A model generated the notes under the pieces. That model did not search any database and had not been told where the DNA came from. It saw nothing but the letters and a program-made list of their open reading frames with translations. Of a stretch of DNA of 64,000 nucleotides, positions 49,450 to 60,568 are shown piece by piece. The stretch's first letter is position 1. Each line of letters opens with the position of its first letter. This stretch comes from Strigamia acuminata. Taxonomy: Eukaryota; Arthropoda; Chilopoda; Geophilomorpha; Linotaeniidae. The stretch spans positions 33,630,427 through 33,694,426 of the forward strand of contig OX442315.1 in the NCBI GenBank assembly GCA_949358305.1, read 5' to 3'. The position numbers and the translations under genes are program-made.

Positions 49450-51770
49450 AGCTAAAAAAAACCTCATGACTAAGGTCAGAAGTTGAGTCCCTTTACCCAC
49501 TTGTAAATTTATCTTGAAATAAAATGTTTATTGATTTCATCATAGTCACATGTGTGTGTGGTCCAGAGGTATGGGCAGATCTTCATCCCTAAGCCTACTG
49601 ATGACCCCCAATGCAGATATATTTACGACTTCAATTGACATTCCTTAAGATACCTACTGCCTAAGTGCCTTTACAATGCAAACCCACAATTTCATTTTAA
49701 ACAACAAGTCAACAACAACCAATCAAAAGATATTTAAATGTCTGTAAAGTACTTTAGAAACTTTATCTTTTATCTGTAACTACTTAGACCTAAAACCAGT
49801 TTCATATTTCATTTGTATGTACTTGTAGGTTCCATAAGTTGCAGATTAAACTTTCAATCTGCATCAGGGAACAACAAAATAAGAAATCGAAACCACAAAT
49901 ATAAACCCCTCCTGGCAACAATTTATTGCCATTTAAAGCTAAATTAACTTTTCGTTTTTTATTAAAAAATGTCAAAACCAACAAAAAAAAAAAAAAAACT
50001 AAAATAAAACAAAATAAATAAATTCCGAAAAAATATGAAATGAAACCCAGGCGAGTTCTTCCATCAAGTTTCCCAGATGAAAACAGAAAACCCGAAATGG
50101 AAATTGAAACTGAGCGGATCGCATTAAAGAATCCTCGAGGCCACACGCTCGTGAACCCGAACGTCACAAGAAACACTTCCCCCTATCCACTTGCACGCGC
50201 CACCCCCAATTAATTCATTAAAGGCGCTGACAGATTCCGATACCCCTCGGGAACGCTCCATCTCCCGGTCACATGACACCGCAACCACGTCACAATTACA
50301 CATATTCGCTCATTACCATAATTCAAATGCCATTGGTAAATGAAGAACGCATGCGCACAACGTCTTGTCTTAATTGAGAGCAAATTAGGCAATGGCGTCT
50401 CAGTGGAATTAGCCCCGTATGCAGCGCCACCTATAATTAAGGCCCGCCAACATCATCAAGGAAACATCAACACGCTGGGGAACGAGTTACATCCGATAGC
50501 GTCGTTACTCTGATTTTTTTCGTTTCCTTCTCCAGTTCTGATATAAATAAGACGTGACCTGCGTGACGTCAGAAGAGGGAAAAAATGACATTCATTTTGA
50601 GATAATGTTTCCAAAAAAGAAATTAGGAAGGCGAGCAAAGCGAGAGCGAAAGGAAAAGCGAACGGGCAAAAAAAAAATGGATTTCATCTCGGGCACCAAA
50701 GAACCAATGAATTCCTAATAAGGATGGACATGTTCAATTACAAGTGTCCTCAAGCGGACGCCACGAGCAACACTTACATTAGGCTCAATCGCCAGTTACA
50801 GAAAGTTGTGAGTAAAAAAAATATAGAAATTAACATGATAAATCTTTGCTCAAATGTCACCGCGTTTTACAAGCAATGAATTATTATTATTTTCATTTTA
50901 TTCCGTTGTATATCGTTGAAACAAAAAAACACATTCAAAAACTAAAACGTTTTGTGTTTTACTTCAATTTTAAAACAAAAATGACATCATTTCCTGTGTA
51001 AACCCATGTTAAAACTTAAAATACACTCAAACTAAAATTGTTAAAACACAAGTATTTTAATTTTTGAATGCAGCTAGTGTAAAGACGGCATTACACCTAT
51101 ACTAGGCCCGAGGTTTTACGTTTCACTGTAAGTTTGTACAGCATCGCAGTACTAAATTTTTTAGACTTTGTAATCGAGTAGAGATAAATGAATTATACTT
51201 TTAAATTTATAAATTATAAATGTGCTTTAGCATCCTAATTAAAAGTGACATTGAAATACTCATTCATGAATTATAAAAGAACCACTTCATGTTTATAATT
51301 ATATCTGGTAAGAGATTTAATTGTGATTTCGATATATGTTTATTTATGTTGATTAAACATTGCGTTTATGTATTCATGTATTTATTGGACAACACGCTTA
51401 ACACTTTTCGACAAGGTGTATATTGACAGAGGAAAATTGTTTTGGTTCAAAATGCCTATTTTGATAGATAAAAATACCCTGGTTCACATTTTCTGCTTAC
51501 AAGAAGGTTTTTGCAGACTCAGAGGGTCTATTTGCCACCTTTAGGTTAGGATAGATTGCCTACTGGCAAAACTCCTCTTGGATATTACAGTACAGTAAGT
51601 GACAAAAGAAGTGCCTTTCTATTTCACACAGTTTAAACTAGACTTTGAGTGATATCCAAATTTTAAAATATCGCTGATACTGATTATCGGCAACCGAATA
51701 TCGGCTGATACTTATGAGTGCGCCAATATTTAATGACCGACATCTAAATTTCTGCCTATGCATCAATTAC
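49450..51770. other. Gene-free stretch
   Basis: AT-rich. A CpG-containing unique block at about 50040-50460 carries GCATGCGC (50349-50356), and TGACGTCA is at 50564-50571. No exon recognised. Confidence 0.45.
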
Positions 51771-52275
51771 TACGTTTACATGGTTACAGTTTTCCAACTA
51801 AGTGAAAATTCAGATTTTATTTATCCGGTTAACCTTGTGCGTTTACATGACATTAGTTTTCTGGTAAACTTGATGTCGTATGTGAATTACCCATAATGCA
51901 TTTTGATTATCTGGAACAACGAAATGGTTGTCGATCTATTTTAGCCCCTAAACAAATGAAATTTAGCTGATGTAACTTCTCCGAAAAGCAAGAAGCATTA
52001 AAATTTGTTACAAACCAAAGAAATATATCATTTTTGTTTAATTGATGTCATTTTTAATAAGGAGTACGAAATATTACGGTCAGTACGACACTTTTACGCA
52101 AGCACAGGTGTTAGCAATGGCCAAAACGCCCAAAAATCTACTTAGTACAACTGGAATTTAATTTTCCTAATAATTACGTCTTTACTGGAAAACTGGTTTG
52201 TTTTCATGATCAGTTTTCCAGAAAAGTTATATTCGGATTTTCATTTTTCTAGATAACTGAGTACAAGTAAACATG
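51771..52275. mobile_element. Probable MITE with GTTTACWTG termini
   Basis: The left region (GTTTACATGG, CAGTTTTCC, GTGAAAATTCAGATTT) and the inverse of the right region (GTTTACTTG, CAGTTATCT, ATGAAAATCCGAAT) are diverged inverted repeats of about 50 bases. The exact ends are uncertain. Confidence 0.5.
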
Positions 52276-52704
52276 GTAAATTCAGTGGAAATTTCGTAGT
52301 TCAAGAATAAAAGGATTTTTAATTGAAAATTAAACCCTCCCACCTCCCTATTTCAAAAATGCATAGAACAAAAGTAATGGAATTCCAAGAAAAACACCAA
52401 AAAAGTAAAGAAAACAAAATTTATTCCTCACAATTTCTCTTAAAATAACCAATATTTTGTGGCAAAACCTGTTACCAATAAATAGCTTTGCCATCTGCTT
52501 GGTATAAACATTAATGATCAGTCAAGTTGCTCAATTGAGATGTTTCTTTATGAATCAAATCATCTCCAAACCCCCATACATTTTCCATGTTGAATTGAGT
52601 GGCTCACTTCAAAACATGAATTGTGTTTCATAAAAAACTCACTCGTGACTTTAAATGTATGCTTTGGATTGTTATCGTTGAAAAAAAAATGCAACCACAT
52701 AGTA

Positions 52705-52825
52705 GACGCATTCATAAAGTCATGTTTTGTTGTTTAAAAGTCGTGCCCACGTCCACTATAACTAAAAACAGACTAAATCGGTCGCCATTTTTGAAGATAG
52801 ATCGAAACAAGCAGTTTGAACATGT
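52705..52825. mobile_element. GGCGCATTCATAAAG-family copy (partial)
   Basis: The sequence after TA begins GACGCATTCATAAAGTCATG and continues AAAACAGACTAAATCGG and CAAGCAG, matching the outer element at 27659-28274. An AAATGGCGRYC-type word is embedded (inverse). Its right end is not defined. Confidence 0.6.
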
Positions 52826-52949
52826 TGGTGAAGATGGCTGGGAACAGCCGAAAGGCCTTTGGAAAGCCTAGCATGTTTTAATTGTCATTTAAACTCTTTT
52901 TAATAAAACACTAAAGTGATACGCACATCATGAAATAGAAGTTCTAAGT

Positions 52950-53122
52950 TACCGTATTTTATCGATTAAGAGCCGCGGCTCTTATTCAAATCTGTCATTT
53001 TTGTCAGCAATTACAATTTCGGTTTTTCGTTTGTTACATTTGTTTAATGTAACGAACGAAGTCTGAACGTCACAAACGAAGCGTACTTTCATCGTTCGTG
53101 AGGTTAAATACGAAAACAATAG
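52950..53122. mobile_element. CCGTATTTYACCGATTAAGAG-family copy, broken by an insertion
   Basis: It starts TACCGTATTTTATCGATTAA and follows the inverse of the 49201-49447 element closely up to GAAAACAATAG. It stops exactly where the element at 53123-53610 begins. The other end is not recovered to the right. Confidence 0.7.
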
Positions 53123-53610
53123 AGAGTTTGCGGGATGCATTTTTCACTTACAGTTAAACACTATACGGTATAAAAATAGTGTAAGGGAAAAATGATAAAT
53201 TAAGTTTTTGCAAGCTGCACATTTTCCTTATCACTACACTATTTCAGCCAACTACTGACAGTTAGTAATTTTGGGCCTAAAAATTTAATTTGGGGGCGTA
53301 AATGTGCAAATTTCTGCATAAAATTCTATTATTATGCCTTTAAAGTATGGTTTTGGACCTAAAATTCAATTTTGGGCCTCACTTATCATTCAAACTACGT
53401 ACCTATGACTGTGATGTGTTTGATCGGGACAACAAAATAATCGCCATTTGCAATGGGCGGATCTAACAATATAGTGTTCTCAATTCTGATTGGCTGCGCT
53501 ATATTTTAATTTAGTGTTGAAAACGATACACTAAAGATTTTTCCCTTACGATATGGCAGTAAAATAATGTAACGTAAAGAAAAATAAGGGGAAAATGCAT
53601 CCCGCAAACC
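53123..53610. mobile_element. MITE family F, copy 1 (GAGTTTGCGGGATGCATTTT termini)
   Basis: Inverted ends GAGTTTGCGGGATGCATTTT and (inverse right) GGTTTGCGGGATGCATTTTC. The interior matches the copy at 57108-57600 in inverse orientation over essentially its full length, including GCGCTATATTTTAATTTAGTG. About 488 bases, non-coding. It sits within a CCGTATTTT-family element, so it is the younger insertion. Confidence 0.8.
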
Positions 53611-55075
53611 ATAGGATCGTCAATACCAATAACCTATTCCCTTCAGAACGAACAATTTAAGCAGTATTGGACCTTTAGTCGGTTGTTCTACTCATTTCTC
53701 ATTCTCGCTTAATTGAAGGCACTGTTTGCATGGCATTAAGATATTAATAACGCTTGAATTAATAAATAAAAATAAAAATTAACTTTGCATTAATTAAATA
53801 AAATGTGAAATTATGTTTTTCAAACTTCAAATCATTTTAATTAACTTAAAAGAAAAACAGTCTGTGAATTATCTGATTTAAAAGAAGAAGACGCGAAATG
53901 ATTAAAGGATTATGCAGATGGGAAATATACGTCTATATAATGATTAAGCAAACAGTTCAAAATAAACAAGCGATTTCACTTCACTCCCCGGTTCAACCTC
54001 ATCGCCAAGCTCTTAATACAACAATGAGCTCTTCCTATATGAATAAATCAACTTGTTACGACAGCTGGCACTTTTTCCATTGGCTCATTTAATTTGATTA
54101 GCAATCAACAAGAACGGTTCAGTGGTCCATTCCGGATACTGGACACCCCTCTCTTCGAAAACCACACAAGATAGAGGGGGTGCCGACACCACTGGCTGAA
54201 TTGAAAAGATGAAGCGAACAATCAAAACAGACGGAAACGAATCCCATCCAAAAAAAAAAAAAAAAAAATCCATTATGAAAACCACTTAACTTATATACGT
54301 TATTGGCTCGAAATAACACCCCCACCCATCCGAAAACGGAAAAAAAAAATTAATTGCATCATACTGGTTGCACAAGAATGGTATTTATGGGAAAAAGATT
54401 AAGGGAATGATTTGGCATATTAAAACTCTGCAAATTCTATTTGAAACCGCAAAATTACTATTTTCAAACCATAAAGTGACATTTTAAATGAATTAAGTGA
54501 AATATAAAACAGCTATATTGAATGTAGTAAATTATCAATTTTGAGTTGTATGCACCTAACTAAACAACCATTTGGAGACCCTTTTAATTCTTCATTTTCT
54601 ACGCTATTTGCTACTTTCCCATTGTACACTACACACGAGTTAGAGTTTCGAAAAATAACTGTCACATTTACTCATGCATTGAAGTGGATGAACTTATGGA
54701 TTTAATGGGTTTTTTTTTCTTTCTTTTTTTTCACAGAGCCAAATTTTGTGAGAGGGAAAAAAGCTTTTTTTTTTTGGCAGAAGAAAAATTCAAGGTGATG
54801 ATGTGTTGTTCTTGAAGAAAAGTCGAAGCCTAAAGTGATACTAGAATATTCCTTTTTATCATGACTGTTATATCATTTAAAGTTAACAACAACATGGAAA
54901 GACAAGTACAGTTGATTATTCCACTCAACTTGTTAGGATCCAATCACAAAATAGAATTATATAAAAAGTATCCAATCGACATCGAATTACAAAGACAATA
55001 CCACTTGTCGGTCCTCAGCCAATCGACAAAATCATGATAATTTTTGCCGAACACCCCGAAACTACAGTTAGCGCC
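53611..55075. other. Gene-free stretch
   Basis: AT-rich unique sequence with A and T tracts (54250-54268, 54710-54775). No gene seen. Confidence 0.45.
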
Positions 55076-55505
55076 TATACTCAAGTTGCACTCAAAAAGG
55101 CATCTCACAATGTGGACTCCCATTGGTCGAGTCAGTTTACTGGTGTAGTGATCCAGAAAAGTAAACCCAAACACCAGAATTGCATTACAATGTACAGACA
55201 TTGTAATCGATTGCCTAGGCAACGGCCTAAAATTCAAACTTCCAGACGATGTAAGCAATAAACACAACAAACATGAGTTTGACATTTTTTAATGTGTGAA
55301 ACTTCATTTTAATGATGGAAATAACATTTTTTATCAAATAAAATCAAAATAACATAAACTAAATTAGTCATAACAATCACAACAATAAATAAAAAACAAA
55401 ACTACTTCTCCTAGTAGTAGTATACAGTCTGGAGTTAGTAGTAAACTGGCTCGACCAATGGGAGTACACATTGTGAGGTGCCTTTTTGAGTGCAACTCGA
55501 GTATA
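55076..55505. mobile_element. Foldback MITE with about 67-base arms
   Basis: The left arm (TATACTCAAGTTGCACTC ... CCCATTGGTCGAG) is matched by the inverse of 55441-55505 with about six differences. About 430 bases, with no coding capacity in the 300-base centre. The large reading frames here come from the arms. Confidence 0.8.
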
Positions 55506-55565
55506 GTATGCCCGTGCGATATTGCAATATATTGCGATAATCACGGTCAGTTAACGTGATTATTT

Positions 55566-55976
55566 TGTTCACACCAAGCTTTTGGATCTCATCTGAAGCT
55601 GCGAATCTAGATCCAAGATTGCTGTCTAATTAGATCCGTGAACGGAGTTCAGTGTTCACCAACAACTCCGTTCCCAACAACTCCGTTCGTCAATCGACTT
55701 CCCACAACTCGATTCGACGATTGGGTTTGGATTGAAATTTATAAAATAATGTCAGCAGTCTGTAGGATTCCATTGTTGAGCATTATTCGATGATAAAACA
55801 GCAGCCATTGTAGTTAGGTGTTTCTAAAACCTGTTGCTACTAAAACCCAGTTTGGTTTGATTGAATCACATTTTGGTGTGAACACAACTCCATCCAAGTG
55901 AATATTTGAACTCTGTTCAGTTGGATCTGATTGGGCGGATCAGATCCAGCCAAACTCGATCCGTTGGTGTGAACAT
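55566..55976. mobile_element. Probable element with TGTTCACACCAA termini
   Basis: The left end GTTCACACCAAG then TGGATCTC, and the inverse of the right end TGTTCACACCAACGGATC, are short inverted repeats. A third TTGGTGTGAACA occurs internally near 55873. GATC-rich words repeat inside. Non-coding. Confidence 0.55.
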
Positions 55977-55979
55977 GGT

Positions 55980-57002
55980 ATTAGTGTGCAACAAGCTTGA
56001 CGATCGCCATGTTAAATGCATGCGCAGAATGTGATGGTGCAAGCCACAGCCTAAAACAGAGCTAAATTTTAAAATATTTGACGTTTCGAATGCAACAACT
56101 GTTTAAAAGGAAAGAACATCTGGCAACTATCTTTAAAGCAGGTTGATTTTCTGTGAGTTTTCCAGTTCTCTGTGTAAATTCAAGGCAGAAGGCTTAAAGA
56201 CCAAAAACCCCAAAAGAATTCTGCCTTTTGGGTCATTAAGTTGAGAAACAAATACAAATAGATTTCGTTGACTAGAGCATAAATGTATTGACAATGTGGT
56301 TTACAATTTGAATTGAAAGTTGTTACAAGCTCTACCCAATAAAAACCTAAGCACTGCACAAGATTTTGTCATGGAAATAGTGCATTGTAAATACAGCAAG
56401 CACTAAGTTATGTTAAACAGGTGTATGAGTATTCATGTATTCATGAGTATACTGTCCCTTTAAGTGTGCAAGCTGTTTAAGCTAAACTGTAATTTCACGT
56501 CGTGTTCCATTTTCAGACTCAAAATAATAACTTTCAAATAGAATGACGAGAATAAATCACGAGTCCCATTATTAAATCTTCTGACAAAACATCTTCAATT
56601 AAGAGCTAAGTTGTCCTTTAATTTTTGCAGTTGTAAAAAAATTAGATGATAAAAGAAACAATGCGGCATAAAGTAATTGCATTGTGTGTCGTTGGATGGG
56701 AATAAAACCTCATTTTCTCTTTTGTTTTCTTGATGTATAATATATGCCATTATCTCACAATTTTAACCTCATAATGTATTTAAGCTAATAACATTATAGA
56801 ACTTTCTCCTCCGACGTGTTTGACAAAATATTTTAAAATTGTCTTAATTAAAAAGTCATGATAAGTCATGTCATTTTATATCCTCTCTTGCACAGGCCAA
56901 ATTATTAGTGACCTCATATGTAAATCAAACTCCGTATTATCATATTTTTATTCAAAATTACTAACATTTTAGTTATGTATCAACATAACTAAAACACCGC
57001 TC
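55980..57002. other. Gene-free stretch
   Basis: Unique AT-rich sequence with GCATGCGC at 56018-56025. No gene seen. Confidence 0.45.
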
Positions 57003-57107
57003 GACCGAGGCTTCTCACGATCTAACTTTAAAAATGGCGGCTAATTTAATATGCTTTCGGCAGCAATGGGCATGCGCAGGACATTTAAACAACAAAATAC
57101 GTTTAAT
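57003..57107. mobile_element. GGCGCATTC-family copy (inverted, partial), broken by family F copy 2
   Basis: GATCTAACTTTAAAAATGGC and CATTTAAACAACAAAATACG match 60490-60545 in the same orientation and the inverse of 52705-52825. The match ends where family F copy 2 starts. Confidence 0.55.
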
Positions 57108-57600
57108 AGAGAGTTTGTGGGATGCATTTTTCCCTTATTTTGTGCCACGTTACACTATTTTAGTGCCATATCGGAAGGGAAAAATGTTTAGTGTATCGTT
57201 TTCAACACTAAATTAAAATATAGCGCAGCCAATCAGAACTGAGAACACTATATTGTTAGTTCCGCCCATTGCAAATGGCGATTATTTTGTACTACCGATC
57301 AAACACATCACAGTCAGGTACGTAAATTGAATGATAAGTGAAGCCCAAAATTGAATTTTAGGCCCAAAACCATACTTTTTAGGCATAATAATGGAATTTT
57401 ATGCAGAAATTTGCACATTTACGCCCCCAAATTGAATTTTTAGGCCCAAATTTACTAAATGTCAATAGTTGGCTGAAATAGTGTAATGATAAGGGAAAAG
57501 TGCAGCTCGCAAAAACTTAATTTATCATTTTTCCCTTACACTATTTTTATACAGTATAGTCTTTAACTGTAAGAGAAAAATGCATCACGCAAACTCTCTA
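57108..57600. mobile_element. MITE family F, copy 2 (inverted relative to copy 1)
   Basis: Ends GAGAGTTTGTGGGATGCATT and the inverse of ATGCATCACGCAAACTCTC. The interior is the inverse of copy 1 at 53123-53610. About 493 bases, no coding capacity. Confidence 0.8.
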
Positions 57601-59945
57601 TTGGCAAGTTTACGTTTATTATTATAGATAACTGAGACAACTGGCATCGGTCCTCTATCAATCCGGTATAAAATACGACGACCTGATCTAAAATGCGCTT
57701 ACTATATTTATCTTTGAGCAAAGTATCTGTAATACCGAACTTAACTATCCGTATAATTTAGTTAAGAAGTGATAAGTTAAAGTGTATACATTTAACTTGT
57801 TTAGCTTGTTGACAAAGATGCAATTTCAATTAAAATATGGCAGCAATCTCGCAACTAATCTCGTCCAATCTCCTGCGATCTTTCAACATTATTGACTGAT
57901 AAAATCACGTGATTAACTTTCCCTTAACGTCCAAAAGCCGAAGTCGAGCCAGCTTCAACCGAATACAGGCCAACACCCTGAATTAATTACAGCATCACCT
58001 TGAAATCTAGAATCCCAAAAAAACCATTTCATGCTCTACTACCTACTACAGTTTAGCATGAAATAAGCGGTTTTTTTTCCTGCATTAACAATTCAACCAA
58101 AGTAATAAAAGCAAACATTCCAATTCAAACCTGTCATAATCTGTAAATCAGTTTGTACAACCGTCTCTTTTTTTCTCCCTCAATTTCATTACAATTTTGA
58201 CCATTAACCAGCCATCTCTGGTCCCTTTAAACAGTTTTGTTGTTCCAAAAGACGTCTTTTGTATAATGAAAAGAGTAAATAAGAGATTTAGAAAAAAAAA
58301 TACAAAAAAAAAAGCGAAGTAAGTGAAAGAGCGCCACTGAGTGGCAAGTTTGGCAAGTGAAGCAGGAGGATGAGGAGTGTGTCTACAATTAAGCTGCTTA
58401 TGTGAAAACACAAGGTGCTCATGCTAATGGGAGATGTGTTTCCCCCCCTCTTCATATTTAAAGAGGACATCTTAGCCTCGTTTTCACATACAGGTGAGTC
58501 ATATAATTGACTGGCCTAAAGCAACAAATAAAAAGCGAAAACGTTAACACAATATCCGGCCAATAAAAACTCACAACAATAAAAAGAAAAAGAAAGAAAG
58601 AAGGACAGAAAAAAAGAATCAATAACTCTTGCGAAAACGTCCCACTTGTTATCATCGGCGAAGAAAGTGCATAACCCGCCTACACGGTTCAATTTGCCAC
58701 GAAGTTATCGTCCGCCATCTCTTTTTAAATTACAATACAACATCTCACGTGTATCACGATTCATCCGCGGGGTCACTCGCGAAGCGTGTCATCAAAATGA
58801 CGCAATTTAACATTACTTAAACGCCTCGTATATCGGTGGTGTCGTTGAACCGAACTTTCATTAAGACGATGACACTTGTTTACTAAATCAAACCCATCAA
58901 CACCTTTAACCTTGACCGCACGACCGGAAAATTCCATTTTTAATTCCATTTTGTTTGAGATTCGCGTCAAAGACGAAACAAAACGACAGTTAGCATTGTT
59001 GCAAACACAAAACAGCTTTCCATACGCCCTATATTGCTTCCAGAATCGATATTTGACCAAAAAACGCATCCCTCTTAAGCCAAACCTCACTTTAAAACTC
59101 CCCTAAACCTAAAATTCATTTCGACCCTCTTGCACTAAAAGCAGGGGAGTTCCATACAAGAGTTTAAAAGCCCATAGAAAAGCGCGCATGCGTACAAGTA
59201 ATTATAATAATGTTTTCATCCAATAACGTCCATGCCTAATTTTTCACCCAACAACGCTCCAATACTTCAAACTCTCCACAAGCTCAGAAGCCACAGAACA
59301 AAACCCTCGAAAGCTTAGAAACTTTTAATTCGCACAAATATAAATATATATATTTATATATATAAAAGTGGAGCACGCATGCGCAATAAGCTAAGCCCAC
59401 CCAGCCTCCAGTCGGGGGCTGAGCAGGTGTGGCCGTAGCCATTATCATATATATTGAAATGTTAGCTAAACGACGGCTGGACTCTGCCCCTTCCCCGCTA
59501 CCCCTTCTCCCCATCCACTCTTGTAGATAATAATGTGGGAAATGCTAAGTGGATGGTTTAATAGCCAGTCTTGGCACAAAATGGAATCACGCCATTGCAC
59601 ATATTAGCCTCGTCCACCCCCTTCTCTAACCTCTTCCCTTTGGCTTTGCTTAATGGAAAAAGAACTGCGAGGTTATGTTGGGCCCCAACCCTTTTATTCA
59701 TGAGATTGAAAAGTGCGTTGGGTAATTTCAGGCAGCACTAGCTAGGCTAATTGACTTTGAATCGATGAGAATCATGCGCGGCGCGTGATACAATGAACCA
59801 ACCCTATATGCATGTTTCGGCTTAGCTTTAAAATTTTACCCCCATTACAAATTACCATTCAACTTGCTTCGACTACTCAAATACGAATACATTTCCCGCT
59901 CATTTTTATAAGCCTTTCGACTCTTTCGGTTCGTCTTCAGCCTTA
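57601..59945. other. Gene-free stretch
   Basis: Unique sequence. GCATGCGC-type words lie at 59184-59191 and 59377-59384, and a TA-rich patch at 59340-59362. Reading frames at 58773-59106 lie opposite each other on the two strands and show no domain. Confidence 0.45.
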
Positions 59946-60260
59946 TACAGGGTGGAACAAAAGTCTGTTCCCCTCAAATATTTCCTGAGCAATTGCATCT
60001 AGGCCAACTTTGGTGAAGCGATTGTATAGGAAGTTGGGTGAGAGCAATCCATTGGCGTCATCAAATTTGACCTTGAAGGCCATTTTCAAGGTTATTCACT
60101 TGCTAACTTCTAAACCAATCAGGTTAGAGCAAAAAAGTCAATTACAAAGTTGTAGAGCACCATCAAATTAGTACTATCCAACTTATCTTAGTCATCTTAA
60201 GTTAAATGTTTTCTTTTTAAAAAGGAAACAAATCAGAAAAAAACCAGCAAAGTGAAATTT
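59946..60260. mobile_element. Possible transposon end (ACAGGGTGGAACAAAAGT)
   Basis: ACAGGGTGGAACAAAAGT is the style of terminal sequence seen in many animal DNA transposons. I find no matching inverse end nearby and no transposase, so this is a weak call. Confidence 0.25.
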
Positions 60261-60469
60261 TTTTATCTTGTGATAATTATTGAGGCATTAAAAAAGGCAG
60301 TGGTTTTTCTTGTTTACTTGCATAATAATGCACATTTGAATACGTTTATTTAAGTAATTCAGTATTTTTGTAATAGAAATTTAAGTTTTGTCACAATGGC
60401 TGGCTTTAACAACTTGTAGTGATTTCAGTGAGAAATTACACAGTTTTAAATCCGCAATACACACGCGAC

Positions 60470-60568
60470 AACATATTTAAACTGCTTGTCTCGATCTAAC
60501 TTCAAAAATGGCGGTCGATTTAGTATATTTAAACAACAAAACAAGTTAAACATGACTGTAAATGCGCC
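60470..60568. mobile_element. GGCGCATTC-family copy (inverted)
   Basis: The inverse begins GGCGCATTTACAGTCATG next to TA and continues TACTAAATCGACCGCCATTT and GATCGAGACAAGCAGTTTAA, matching 52705-52825. The distal end is not defined. Confidence 0.6.

Noticed and set aside
54944-55285. 113-residue minus-strand frame with several cysteines, at first LIM-like
   Set aside because: Cysteine spacing does not fit any zinc-finger pattern, and much of it lies in the arm of a foldback element.
58773-59106. Overlapping 105- and 76-residue frames on opposite strands
   Set aside because: No family resemblance, and the two strands are mutually exclusive readings of the same bases.
59946-60260. Complete DNA transposon starting at ACAGGGTGG
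   Set aside because: Only one end is seen and there is no transposase, so it is kept as a weak fragment call only.
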